From: Pseudomonas chlororaphis
GTDB taxonomy: Bacteria; Pseudomonadota; Gammaproteobacteria; Pseudomonadales; Pseudomonadaceae
Reading direction: 5' to 3'
Assembly: GCF_003731765.1 (NCBI RefSeq)
Contig: NZ_MOAL01000004.1
Span: forward strand, 1,302,001-1,366,000
DNA length: 64,000 nucleotides
The notes beneath the pieces are model-generated. The model was not told the DNA's origin. It searched no databases and saw only the letters and a list, made by a program, of their open reading frames with translations. The position numbers and the translations under genes were made by a program. Each line of letters starts with the position of its first letter. The stretch's first letter is position 1. Shown here in pieces: positions 8,268 through 16,593 of this stretch.

Positions 8268-10868
8268 TTAGGCTTGAACGACCGGGATGTTGGCGTTCGC
8301 AGCAGCCTCACGGAACTCGGCGATCTGGTCAAAACTCAGGTAGCGATACACATCGCTGGCCATGGTGTTGATCTTCGCGGCGTATTCCATGTACTCCTCG
8401 ACGGTCGGCAGGCGACCCAGGATGGAAGCCACCGACGCCAGCTCGGCCGAAGCCAGGTAGACGTTGGCGCCGTCACCCAGACGGTTCGGGAAGTTACGGG
8501 TCGAAGTCGACACGACAGTCGAGTTCGGCTCTACACGTGCCTGGTTACCCATGCACAGCGAGCAGCCCGGCATTTCCATGCGCGCGCCAGCCTTGCCGTA
8601 GATGCCGTAGTAGCCTTCTTCGGTCAGTTGGTGAGCGTCCATCTTGGTCGGCGGCGACAGCCACAGACGGGTTGGCAGCTGACCTTTGACCTGATCCAGC
8701 AACTTACCGGCAGCGCGGAAGTGACCGATGTTGGTCATGCACGAACCGATGAACACTTCGTCGATCTTCTCGCCTTGTACCGACGACAGCAGACGAGCGT
8801 CGTCCGGGTCGTTCGGTGCGCAGAGCACAGGCTCTTTGATCTCGGACAGGTCGATTTCGATGACTTCGGCGTATTCGGCGTCAGCATCGGCCACCATCAG
8901 CTCAGGGTTGGCGATCCAGGCTTCCATCGCTTGAGCACGACGTTCCAGGGTGCGCGCGTCGCCGTAGCCTTCGCCGATCATCCAGCGCAGCAGGGTGACG
9001 TTGGAGCTCAGGTACTCGGTGATCGACTCTTTCGACAGCTTGATGGTGCAACCGGCAGCCGAACGTTCGGCCGAGGCGTCGGACAGCTCGAAAGCCTGCT
9101 CGATGCTCAGACCGTCCAGGCCTTCGATTTCCAGGATGCGGCCGGAGAAGGCGTTCTTCTTGCCTTTCTTCTCTACGGTCAGCAGGCCAGCCTGGATCGC
9201 GTAGTAAGGAATGGCGTGAACCAGGTCACGCAGGGTGATGCCCGGTTGCATTTCGCCTTTGAAGCGCACCAGGATCGATTCCGGCATGTCCAGCGGCATA
9301 ACGCCGGTGGCTGCGGCAAACGCCACCAGGCCCGAACCGGCCGGGAACGAGATGCCCATCGGGAAACGGGTGTGGGAGTCACCACCGGTGCCGACGGTGT
9401 CCGGCAGCAGCATGCGGTTCAGCCAGCTGTGGATGATGCCGTCGCCCGGACGCAGGGACACGCCGCCACGGGTCATGATGAAGTCAGGCAGGGTGTGGTG
9501 GGTGGTCACGTCGATCGGCTTTGGATAAGCCGCGGTGTGGCAGAAGGACTGCATCACCAGATCGGTGGAGAAGCCCAGGCACGCCAGGTCTTTCAGTTCG
9601 TCACGGGTCATAGGACCGGTGGTGTCCTGGGAACCGACGGTGGTCATCTTCGGTTCGCAGTAAGTGCCAGGACGAACGCCGGCTACGCCGCACGCCTTGC
9701 CGACCATTTTCTGCGCCAGGGTGAAGCCCTTGGTGCTTTCAGCCGGAGCTTCTGGCTTCTTGAACAGGTCGGACGGTGGCAGGCCCAGTTCGGCGCGAGC
9801 CTTCTCGGTCAGGCCACGGCCGATGATCAGCGGGATACGGCCGCCAGCACGGACTTCGTCCAACAGTACCGGGGTCTTCATTTCGAAGGTGGTCAGGACT
9901 TCGTCAGTGCCGTGTTTGCAGACTTTGCCAGCATGCGGGTACAGGTCGATCACGTCGCCCATGTTCATGTTGGTGACGTCGAATTCGATCGGCAGTGCGC
10001 CCGCATCTTCCATGGTGTTGTAGAAGATCGGAGCGATCTTGCTGCCGAAGCAGAAGCCGCCAGCACGCTTGTTCGGCACGTAAGGAACGTCGTCGCCGAA
10101 GAACCACAGCACCGAGTTGGTAGCGGATTTGCGCGAAGAACCGGTACCGACCACGTCACCGACGTAGGCGATCGGGAAGCCTTGGCCGCGCATTTCTTCG
10201 ATCTGCTTCATCGGGCCGGTCTTGCCTTGCTCGTCCGGCACGATGCCTTCACGAGCCATTTTCAGCATGGCCAGGGCGTGCAGCGGGATGTCAGGGCGGG
10301 ACCAGGCGTCCGGGGCAGGGGACAGGTCGTCGGTGTTGGTTTCGCCGGTGACCTTGAACACGCGCAGGCTGATCTTGTCGGCCAGGGTAGGTCGGTTCTT
10401 GAACCACTCGCCGTCAGCCCAGGATTGCAGCACGGCTTGAGCGTGAGTGTTGCCGTTCTTGGCTTTTTCCGCGACGTCGTGGAAGGCGTCGAACATCAGC
10501 AGGGTGTGCTTGAGTTGGGCAGCGGCCACAGGCGCCAGTTCGGCGTCGTCCAGCAGGTCAACCAGGGTCACGATGTTGTAGCCGCCTTGCATGGTGCCAA
10601 GCAGTTCAACAGCGCGTTTCTTGTCGATCAGGGGAGAGGTGGCTTCGCCTTTGGCCAAGGCGGAGAGGAAACCAGCCTTGACGTAGGCAGCTTCGTCAAC
10701 GCCTGGTGGAACGCGGTTGGTGATCAGGTCTACGAGGAAGGCTTCTTCGCCAGCCGGGGGGGCTTTCAGCAGCTCGACCAGGCCTGCAGTTTGTTCGGCG
10801 TTAAGCGGCTGGGGAACGATACCCAGGGCTGCACGCTCTTCGATATGTTTGCGGTAGGCTTCAAGCAC
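8268..10868 (-). CDS. acnB: Aconitate hydratase B
   Basis: 866 aa, the length of the AcnB family (about 865). It converts citrate to isocitrate in the TCA cycle and 2-methylcitrate-derived substrates in the methylcitrate cycle, through a [4Fe-4S] cluster. Visible signatures are the N-terminal LEAYRKHIEERAA helix-repeat domain and cluster-ligand cysteines in FIGSCMTNIGHF and MPGCSLCMGNQ. Other AcnB blocks are GTGSSRKSATNSV and VGTGGDSHTRFPMG. The start is GTG at 10866-10868, behind GAGGGTAATAACT; longer open frames upstream are not conserved-looking. The long leader to the next divergent gene holds a 16-bp inverted repeat, suggesting extra control. Confidence 0.98.
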   Translation of the reverse strand: MLEAYRKHIEERAALGIVPQPLNAEQTAGLVELLKAPPAGEEAFLVDLITNRVPPGVDEAAYVKAGFLSALAKGEATSPLIDKKRAVELLGTMQGGYNIVTLVDLLDDAELAPVAAAQLKHTLLMFDAFHDVAEKAKNGNTHAQAVLQSWADGEWFKNRPTLADKISLRVFKVTGETNTDDLSPAPDAWSRPDIPLHALAMLKMAREGIVPDEQGKTGPMKQIEEMRGQGFPIAYVGDVVGTGSSRKSATNSVLWFFGDDVPYVPNKRAGGFCFGSKIAPIFYNTMEDAGALPIEFDVTNMNMGDVIDLYPHAGKVCKHGTDEVLTTFEMKTPVLLDEVRAGGRIPLIIGRGLTEKARAELGLPPSDLFKKPEAPAESTKGFTLAQKMVGKACGVAGVRPGTYCEPKMTTVGSQDTTGPMTRDELKDLACLGFSTDLVMQSFCHTAAYPKPIDVTTHHTLPDFIMTRGGVSLRPGDGIIHSWLNRMLLPDTVGTGGDSHTRFPMGISFPAGSGLVAFAAATGVMPLDMPESILVRFKGEMQPGITLRDLVHAIPYYAIQAGLLTVEKKGKKNAFSGRILEIEGLDGLSIEQAFELSDASAERSAAGCTIKLSKESITEYLSSNVTLLRWMIGEGYGDARTLERRAQAMEAWIANPELMVADADAEYAEVIEIDLSEIKEPVLCAPNDPDDARLLSSVQGEKIDEVFIGSCMTNIGHFRAAGKLLDQVKGQLPTRLWLSPPTKMDAHQLTEEGYYGIYGKAGARMEMPGCSLCMGNQARVEPNSTVVSTSTRNFPNRLGDGANVYLASAELASVASILGRLPTVEEYMEYAAKINTMASDVYRYLSFDQIAEFREAAANANIPVVQA

Positions 10869-10990
10869 AGTTATTACCCTCATCAGTGGTCCCAAATGGG
10901 TGTCCGGGACGCTCATCCAGAAAAACTCGGAACTCATGCGCTGCTGGGCTTTTTGGGCCCCTTAGCCAGAATTACGGAGTATTCCCTACA

Positions 10991-11128
10991 GAAGCTGTTT
11001 TCAAAGTTTTACGCCTGCAGAACGGGGAGCTGATGAGGGTTGGCGTTGAGTATTCCCCGCTGGAAAGACTCTTCGCCAACACCGCTCTGAAGGAACGACT
11101 GTGCTCGTGACGCTTTGAAAACAGCTTC
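10991..11128. promoter_or_regulatory. 16-bp perfect inverted repeat in the acnB leader
   Basis: GAAGCTGTTTTCAAAG (10991-11006) and its exact complement CTTTGAAAACAGCTTC (11113-11128) are separated by 106 nt. The spacer carries GAGTATTCCC, also present just before the first arm. The region lies 123-260 bp upstream of the acnB GTG, so it could be a large RNA hairpin in the leader or a regulator loop site. Confidence 0.55.
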
Positions 11129-11179
11129 GAACGGACATTGGCGCCTAAAAAGGCTGGCTGATTCTACGGGAAAAAAAAT

Positions 11180-11241
11180 TTAAAGGTAAGTTAGGCCTTT
11201 AAGTTTGAGGGGTGATGAATGTTAGACAAAGGGCTAACATG
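11180..11241. promoter_or_regulatory. Two inverted repeats upstream of the DUF1289 gene
   Basis: TTAAAGG-N9-CCTTTAA (about 11180-11202) and ATGTTAG-N8-CTAACAT (about 11219-11241) lie within 100 bp of the start at 11277. They are candidate operator or promoter-region elements. No known regulator motif is recognised. Confidence 0.35.
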
Positions 11242-11276
11242 CCCGCCTGTTTTGCTTTTCCGCGTATTGCCTACCT

Positions 11277-11756
11277 ATGCCCAATCAGACTATCAAGACC
11301 CCCTGCGTTGGCCTCTGCTCCACGGTTTACGGTGACCTGGTGTGCCGCGGCTGCAAGCGTTTCCACCATGAAGTGATCCATTGGAACGGCTACAACGAGG
11401 AAGAAAAACGTGCGGTCTGGCTGCGTCTGGAGCAGCTGTTGGTGCAGGTGATGACGGCCAAGCTGGAAGTTTTCGACCCTCAGCGCCTGCGTAACCAACT
11501 GGAGCAACGCAAGATCCGCTTTGTGCCGCACCAGTCGGTGTATTGCTGGGCCTACCAGCTGATCGCCCGCGGGGCGCGGGTGATCAACCAGTTGGACGCC
11601 TATGGGATGGTGCTGCTGCCGGAGTTTCGCGATTGGGAACTGCCGGAATTGCGCGACGCCATTGATCGGGAATTTTTCCTGCTGTCGGAAGCCCACTACC
11701 AACGCTACATCGCCCCCGGCTTCCTCAAGGACGCCCTGGGCGCCGCGCCGCTGTAG
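11277..11756 (+). CDS. DUF1289 domain-containing protein
   Basis: 159-aa cytosolic protein. The N-terminal 45 residues carry the DUF1289 cysteine pattern TPCVGLCSTVYGDLVCRGCKR, a probable metal or Fe-S binding motif, followed by HHEVIHWNGYNEEEKRAVW. The remaining 110 residues are a Pseudomonas-type C-terminal extension of unknown role. It is divergent from acnB. Its stop codon TAG lies inside the first TGTAGG of the REP array, so the array forms its 3' end. Function is unknown. Confidence 0.85.
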   Translation: MPNQTIKTPCVGLCSTVYGDLVCRGCKRFHHEVIHWNGYNEEEKRAVWLRLEQLLVQVMTAKLEVFDPQRLRNQLEQRKIRFVPHQSVYCWAYQLIARGARVINQLDAYGMVLLPEFRDWELPELRDAIDREFFLLSEAHYQRYIAPGFLKDALGAAPL

Positions 11757-12203
11757 GCGCAAACCGGCTCCCACGGATTCCCCCACCCTGTAGGAGCTGG
11801 CTTGCCAGCGATCACGGTCTCAAAGTTTGCGCAAGGCTCAAGGGCCTCATCGCCGGCAAGCCGGCTCCTACGGATTCCCGCACCCTGTAGGAGCTGGCTT
11901 GCCAGCGATCGCAGTCGTAAGGTTTGCACAAGGCTCAATGGCCTCATCGCCGGCAAGCCGGCCCCCACGGATTCCCTCACCTTGTAGGAGCTGGCTTGCC
12001 AGCGATCACAGTCGCAAGGGTTGCGCAAGGCTCAAGGGCCTCATCGCCGGCAAGCCGGCTCCTACGGATTCCCCACCTTTGTAGGCGCTGGCTTGCCAGC
12101 GATCACGGTCGCAAGGTTTGCACAAGGCTCAATGGCCTCATCGCCGGCAAGCCGACTCCCACGGATTCCCGCACCTTGTAGGCGCTGGCTTGCCAGCGAT
12201 CGC
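11753..12203. repeat. Tandem REP/BIME array with 97-bp period
   Basis: TGTAGG[A/C]GCTGGCTTGCCAG recurs at 11789, 11886, 11983, 12080 and 12177, exactly 97 bp apart. Each unit also contains ATCGCCGGCAAGCCG[G/A] in opposite orientation, so there are four full BIME-like units plus partial ends. The array fills the whole space between two convergent genes, starting in one stop codon (11754-11756) and ending one base before the other (12205-12207). It probably acts as a bidirectional transcript end or gyrase/REP site. No spacer diversity is seen, so it is not CRISPR. Confidence 0.92.
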
Positions 12204-12204
12204 T

Positions 12205-13068
12205 TCAGCTTTTGGAGGCCAGTTCTTGCAGGTGGTCCATGATGTCGTCGGGCTTGAGCACCAGCACGTCGCTCTCCAGGGAATCGAGCACCACTTCCGC
12301 GGTATTGCCGATCAACGCCCCCGATAACCCGGTGCGCGCCACGGTGCCGATCACCGTCACGGCGGCCTTAAGGGTGTGGGCCAGGTGCGGGATGAGCACG
12401 TCCGCCGGGCCTTCTTCGATGTGCAGGTGGTTGTCGTCGATGTCGAACTCGGCCTGGAAGGCCTGGCATTGCTCGCGGTAGCGCGCTTCGATGGTTTCCT
12501 TGAGTTGGAACACCGGGTCGGCCGCCGATAGCATGGGCGACGGGTGGGCACTGACCACATGCAGTTGCGCCTTGGCCAGGTGGGCGATATCGAAACCGTA
12601 ATCGACGATGCTGGCGTGCAGGGTGCGGTGTTCGCCATCGGTGTTGCCGACGTCGATGGCCGCCAGGATCACGCCACCGCTCCAGGGCGTGGCGGTCTTG
12701 ACCAGCAGCACCGGGCTCGGGCAATAGCGCAGCAGCTTCCAGTCGGCCGGGGTCAGCAGGGCTTTTTTCAGCGGGTTGTCGGTGAAGTGTTGCTTGACCA
12801 CCAGGCCGCAGCCTTCGGCTTGCTGCACTTCGATGATGGTGGTGTGCAGGCTGTCGTTCCAGGCCTGCTCGGTGGTGACGCTGTAGCCTTCGCTCACCAG
12901 GCTGCTCTTGAGCACGCTGAGCAGGGCCGAGTGCTCATGCTTTTTGTCACACACCAACAGGTGCAGGTGGGCCTGGGTGACCCCGGCGATCAACTTGGCG
13001 CGCTTGAGGGCGAGGCTCTCGTGGGGCGAAGGCTCGATGACCACCAGAATGCTGCGGATGCTTTGCAT
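12205..13068 (-). CDS. Tandem universal stress protein (UspA family)
   Basis: 287-aa protein with two Usp domains: residues 1-140 start MQSIRSILVVIEPSP, and residues 150-287 hold the second fold. The second domain ends with the nucleotide-loop signature GTVARTGLSGALIGNTAEVVLDSL (GxVxRxG-x9-GNxA type, read on the protein), suggesting ATP binding there. It lies in the cytosol and supports survival under oxygen limitation in pseudomonads. A perfect Anr box TTGATGCACATCAA lies 68-81 bp upstream. I chose MQSIRS; the longer frame adds 13 unlikely residues. Its stop abuts the REP array. Confidence 0.92.
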   Translation of the reverse strand: MQSIRSILVVIEPSPHESLALKRAKLIAGVTQAHLHLLVCDKKHEHSALLSVLKSSLVSEGYSVTTEQAWNDSLHTTIIEVQQAEGCGLVVKQHFTDNPLKKALLTPADWKLLRYCPSPVLLVKTATPWSGGVILAAIDVGNTDGEHRTLHASIVDYGFDIAHLAKAQLHVVSAHPSPMLSAADPVFQLKETIEARYREQCQAFQAEFDIDDNHLHIEEGPADVLIPHLAHTLKAAVTVIGTVARTGLSGALIGNTAEVVLDSLESDVLVLKPDDIMDHLQELASKS

Positions 13069-13135
13069 GAGGGGGATCTCCAGAAGGTAAGGGGGCGTCT
13101 TGCACAACTATAGATGCTGGCTGTCGGCGCCGACG

Positions 13136-13149
13136 TTGATGCACATCAA
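13136..13149. promoter_or_regulatory. Perfect Anr/FNR box upstream of the usp gene
   Basis: TTGATGCACATCAA matches the consensus TTGAT-N4-ATCAA exactly. It is centred about 74 bp before the usp start, consistent with activation at -41.5 if the leader is about 30 nt. Confidence 0.85.
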
Positions 13150-13293
13150 ACCCCGCCGCTGGTGGTCGGCGCCGTGGCCGGTATAATCGCCGCCTTTGCC
13201 GTGAACCCTTTGCCCCGTGAGCCTCATGTTGAACATCCCTGATCGTGCCGCTTTCTTGCCTTCCGCCGTTGTTGCTGCCTTGGAAGTGCGCCC

Positions 13294-13920
13294 ATGAACT
13301 TCCCGGAAATCCACGACTTCCTCGGTTGTCGCACCCCGCAGGGCTGGGTCCAGGCGGCGCTGGCGGATCAGGAAACCCTGCTGATCGACCACAAGAACTG
13401 CGAGTTCAAGGCCGCCAGCACGGCCCTGAGCCTGATCGCCAAGTACCACTCCCATGTCGATCTGATCAACATGATGTCGCGCCTGGCCCGCGAAGAGCTG
13501 GTGCACCACGAGCAGGTCATGCGCCTGATGAAGAAGCGCAAGGTCGAGCTGCGCCAGTTGTCCGCCGGGCGTTATGCCTCGGGCCTGCGCAAAGTGGTGC
13601 GCAGCCACGAGCCGGTAAAACTGGTGGACACCCTGGTGGTGGGGGCCTTTATCGAAGCCCGCAGTTGCGAGCGTTTCGAAGCCCTGGTGCCGCATTTGGA
13701 CGAAGAACTCGGCAAGTTCTACTTCGGGCTGCTGAAAAGCGAGGCCCGGCATTATCAGGGTTACCTGAAGCTGGCCTATCAGTACGGCGACGCCAAGGAC
13801 ATCGCCCAGGTGATCGACAAGGTGCGCGCCGCCGAGCAGGAACTGATCGAATCCCCGGACGTCGAGTTCCGTTTCCACAGCGGCGTGCCCAGCGCCGGAT
13901 ACCAGGAAAGCCCGCGCTAA
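13294..13920 (+). CDS. miaE: tRNA-(ms2io6A)-hydroxylase MiaE
   Basis: 208-aa non-haem diiron monooxygenase that hydroxylates the isopentenyl side chain of ms2i6A at tRNA position 37. The ferritin-like four-helix bundle shows the iron ligands: Glu of NCEFKAAS, ExxH in REELVHHEQVM, Glu in FIEARSCERFEAL and ExxH in KSEARHYQGYLK. Length and the N-terminal FLGCRTPQGWVQAAL match Pseudomonas MiaE. The reaction needs oxygen, notable beside two Anr-boxed genes. ATG 13294 is the first credible start. Confidence 0.94.
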   Translation: MNFPEIHDFLGCRTPQGWVQAALADQETLLIDHKNCEFKAASTALSLIAKYHSHVDLINMMSRLAREELVHHEQVMRLMKKRKVELRQLSAGRYASGLRKVVRSHEPVKLVDTLVVGAFIEARSCERFEALVPHLDEELGKFYFGLLKSEARHYQGYLKLAYQYGDAKDIAQVIDKVRAAEQELIESPDVEFRFHSGVPSAGYQESPR

Positions 13921-13973
13921 CCGGCGGCTAAGCGCGCTGTGCCGGGGCCGTGCTGAGCCCCGGTCGGCCCCTG

Positions 13974-14540
13974 TTACAGCTCCAGGCTATGGATCACCTG
14001 GGTGGCGTCATCCGGGTCGATAACGCTGCTGAAGCCCAGGGTCTTGGCCAGCTTGCGCATGTTGTAGTTGATGGCGCTGTCCACCGAGAACATGCGGACA
14101 AACTCATGGGCCCGGGCCTGATCCAGCAGGCGCCGCATCAGCAGCACCCCCAGCCCCTTGTTCTGCCACTCATCGGCCACGGTCAGTGCGCATTCGCAGC
14201 ACCTGGGTGTCTCGACGGCCAGGGCGTAGCGGCTGATACCGATTTCCCGCAGGGTGCCGTTGTCATGCACCAGGGCCACAAAGGCTTGCCGCTCAGGCGT
14301 GCCGACGTCCATCAGTTGATCCAGCAACACATTGCCAACTTCCTTCACCTCACCCAGAAAACGTTGATGGCGGGTCACTGGTGAAAGGTTTTCGATAAAG
14401 GCTTTCTCCCGGTCCCGGTCCTGGGGTCGCAATGGTCGGATCAGTACGTGGCTGCCATCGTTGAGGGCCTCGATCCAGTACTGGCCTTGCTGGGTGGGGA
14501 AGTGGTGGTGGGCGAGGGTGTTCAAGGCAGGGCTGGGCAT
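13974..14540 (-). CDS. GNAT-family acetyltransferase
   Basis: 188 aa, acetyl-CoA-dependent. GNAT motif A is CALTVADEWQNKGLGVLLMRRLL (Q-x-x-G-x-G core, about residues 122-140). The N-terminal half starts with IRPLRPQDRDREKAFIENLSP, as in the C-terminal GNAT domain of Pat/AcsA-modifying acyltransferases. It might acetylate a protein or a metabolite; the substrate is unknown. A perfect Anr box (14604-14617) sits 64-77 bp upstream, placing it with the usp gene under low-oxygen control. MPSPAL (cat 14538-14540) was chosen over a longer start with no supporting ribosome-binding site. Confidence 0.88.
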   Translation of the reverse strand: MPSPALNTLAHHHFPTQQGQYWIEALNDGSHVLIRPLRPQDRDREKAFIENLSPVTRHQRFLGEVKEVGNVLLDQLMDVGTPERQAFVALVHDNGTLREIGISRYALAVETPRCCECALTVADEWQNKGLGVLLMRRLLDQARAHEFVRMFSVDSAINYNMRKLAKTLGFSSVIDPDDATQVIHSLEL

Positions 14541-14603
14541 GGTCGAGGCTCCGAGGGCTTGAGGCGGTAGGCGCAAGGTTTACGCTGCTGGAACCCGGGG
14601 CGT

Positions 14604-14617
14604 TTGATCGATATCAA
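14604..14617. promoter_or_regulatory. Perfect Anr/FNR box upstream of the GNAT gene
   Basis: TTGATCGATATCAA matches TTGAT-N4-ATCAA exactly and is itself fully palindromic. It is centred about 70 bp before the GNAT start, the same geometry as the box before the usp gene. Confidence 0.85.
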
Positions 14618-14718
14618 TGTTCAAGGTGGGGCGGGTTGATTGTCGATCAGCGGTCATGGCCGCTGCGGCGCCTTCCAGGACTGGTTACTATCCACGCCTC
14701 AGCAACGGGAGACTGAAC

Positions 14719-14787
14719 ATGTCCAGACCAGCCAGCACCTGCCTGACCATCGCCTTGGGCGAGCGTCCGCAAGAGGCCTTTCAATGA
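14719..14787 (+). CDS. Possible 22-aa upstream ORF coupled to the HD-domain gene
   Basis: ATG at 14719 follows CGGGAG with 7-bp spacing, a better ribosome-binding site than that of the next gene. The 22 residues start MSRPASTCLTIALGERP. The TGA at 14785-14787 overlaps the ATG of the HD gene (ATGA), a layout for translational coupling. It may be a leader peptide or small protein; no homology is recognised. Confidence 0.45.
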   Translation: MSRPASTCLTIALGERPQEAFQ

Positions 14788-15215
14788 GCACCCTTGAACG
14801 AGCCATCGCCATCGCCGCCATGGCCCATGAAGGCCAGGTCGATAAGGGCGGCGCGCCCTACATCCTCCACCCGCTGCAGGTGATGCTGCGCCTGCAAGAC
14901 CCGCAAGCACGCACCGTGGCGGTGCTGCATGACGTGGTCGAGGACAGCCCCGTCAGCCTGGAAGATTTGCGCGAGCAGGGCTTCAGCGAGGGCGTATTGA
15001 GTGCCCTGGAGGCCCTGACCAAGCGTGAAGGGGAGGACTATCAGGCTTTTGTCGAGCGGGCCGGGCGGGACCCGTTGGCGCGCCAGGTGAAGTTGGCCGA
15101 CCTGGCGGAAAACAGCGACCTGTCGCGCATCCCCGCTCCCAGTGCCAAGGACCTGGAGCGGGTCGCCAAGTACCGCCGGGCCATCGACTACCTGGAAGGC
15201 TTTGCCCAGCGTTAA
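14784..15215 (+). CDS. HD-domain protein, MESH1/SpoT-hydrolase-like
   Basis: 143-aa single-domain protein resembling the (p)ppGpp 3'-pyrophosphohydrolase half of SpoT. AHEGQVDKGGAPYILHP carries H29, VLHDVVEDS gives H49-D50 with E53-D54, and VKLADLAENSD supplies D106. Together these are the complete Mn-binding H...HD...D set. It is shorter than human MESH1 and SpoT's domain and has no synthetase, TGS or ACT part. A role in alarmone or other nucleotide hydrolysis is inferred. The start at 14784 overlaps the stop of a 22-codon ORF. Confidence 0.85.
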   Translation: MSTLERAIAIAAMAHEGQVDKGGAPYILHPLQVMLRLQDPQARTVAVLHDVVEDSPVSLEDLREQGFSEGVLSALEALTKREGEDYQAFVERAGRDPLARQVKLADLAENSDLSRIPAPSAKDLERVAKYRRAIDYLEGFAQR

Positions 15216-15227
15216 TGTCGGCCTCGG

Positions 15228-16499
15228 CTACAGTGCGTTGCGCGCCATCAGCGGTTGCGCCGGCTGCGCACTGCGCGCCTCCCACTTGGCGATCACCAGT
15301 GGCGCCAAGGCATTGCCCAGCACATTGAGCGCCGTGGTGGGCATCTCCATCAGCCGGTACACGCCGGCGATAAAGGCAATGCCTTCCAGGGGCAGGCCGG
15401 CGCTGGCCAGGGTGGCCGAGAGGATCACGAACATAAAGCCCGGAACCCCGGCGGCGCCCTTGGACGTCAGGACCATGGTCACCACCAGCAGTGCCTGGTC
15501 CGCCAGGCTCAGGTCGATGCCATACAACTGCGCCACGAACAGGGTGCCGATGCCGAGGAACAGCGAGGCCCCGTCCAGGTTGAACGAGTAGCCCACCGGC
15601 ACCACGAAACTCACCAGGGACGGCGGCACGCCATAGGTTTCCAGTTTTTTCATCAATTGCGGCATCACCGCCGCCGAACTGGCGCTGGAGAAGGCCAGGA
15701 TCAGCTCGTCCTTGATGTGCCGCATCAGCGCGAACAGGTTGACCCCCACCAGCCGGGCGATGCCGTTGAGGATCACCAGGGTGAAAAACAGGATCGCCAC
15801 GTAGCTGACCAGGATCAGCTTGCCCAAGGGCAGCAGCGAGCTGAAGCCGAAGTTGGCCACGGTCACCGCGATCATGCCGAACACGCCGATGGGCGAGTAG
15901 GCCATGATCATCGAGGTGACCTTGAACATCGCTTCCGACACCGCCCGCAGCATGGCAATCAGTGGTTCCCGGCGCTCCGTGCTGAGCTTGGACACGCCGA
16001 GGCCGAACATCACCGCAAAGAACAGCACCGAGAGCAGGCTGCCTTGGGCCATGGCGTTGATCACGTTGTCGGGGATGATGCCGACGATGATCTGCCCCAG
16101 CCCGTGGGCGCCGCCATTGGCGCTGGGCAAGGTGATGGCCGCGGCCTTGAGGCTGGCCAGGTCGGTACCGGCGCCGGGCTTGAGCAGGTTGCCGATCACC
16201 AGGCCGACAATGATCGCCAGGGTGGTGATGCAGAAGAAGTAGCTCAGGGCCTTGACCCCGACCCGGCCCAGGGCCTTGCCGTCACCCTGGCCGGCAATGC
16301 CCACCACCATGCAGGAAAACACGATGGGCACCACGATCATCTTCATCAGCTTGATAAAGATGTCGCCGGCCGGTTGCAGCAGGTTGTCCACCAGCCAGGG
16401 GCGAGAGTCGGGAAAACGGTGCAGCAGGGCGCCGATGGCGATGCCGGCGAGCAGGCCGATCAGGATTTGCCAGACCAGCGCAATGCGGGGCTTATGCAT
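15228..16499 (-). CDS. Dicarboxylate/amino acid:cation symporter (DAACS family, GltP-like)
   Basis: 423-aa inner-membrane symporter for glutamate, aspartate or C4-dicarboxylates. Family landmarks are the serine-rich AFSSASSAAVMPQLMKK, the VVPVGYSFNLDGASLF region and VVTMVLTSKGAAGVPG. About eight membrane helices plus re-entrant loops are expected. The start MHKPRIALVWQILIG follows the next gene by 94 bp on the same strand, in a probable operon with the aminotransferase and RraA-like genes. The gene set suggests import and breakdown of an acidic amino acid or related 4-carbon acid, which is inference. Confidence 0.92.
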   Translation of the reverse strand: MHKPRIALVWQILIGLLAGIAIGALLHRFPDSRPWLVDNLLQPAGDIFIKLMKMIVVPIVFSCMVVGIAGQGDGKALGRVGVKALSYFFCITTLAIIVGLVIGNLLKPGAGTDLASLKAAAITLPSANGGAHGLGQIIVGIIPDNVINAMAQGSLLSVLFFAVMFGLGVSKLSTERREPLIAMLRAVSEAMFKVTSMIMAYSPIGVFGMIAVTVANFGFSSLLPLGKLILVSYVAILFFTLVILNGIARLVGVNLFALMRHIKDELILAFSSASSAAVMPQLMKKLETYGVPPSLVSFVVPVGYSFNLDGASLFLGIGTLFVAQLYGIDLSLADQALLVVTMVLTSKGAAGVPGFMFVILSATLASAGLPLEGIAFIAGVYRLMEMPTTALNVLGNALAPLVIAKWEARSAQPAQPLMARNAL

Positions 16500-16593
16500 G
16501 GGGATGCCTCATTTGATGACAATGATTATGAGTGTTGTTCTAGGCAGTCAATGAGCAGCCGTCCGGTGGCTGTCGGGTGTTGCGGTCAGGCCG

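Noticed and set aside
8238..11033. A 931-codon open frame on the plus strand antisense to acnB
   Set aside because: It is a shadow of a GC-rich gene read from the opposite strand; the minus-strand protein is a full-length AcnB.
11753..12203. Regularly spaced repeats that might be a CRISPR array
   Set aside because: Unit length is 97 bp with nearly identical sequence throughout, containing inverted REP halves; there are no variable spacers and no cas genes.
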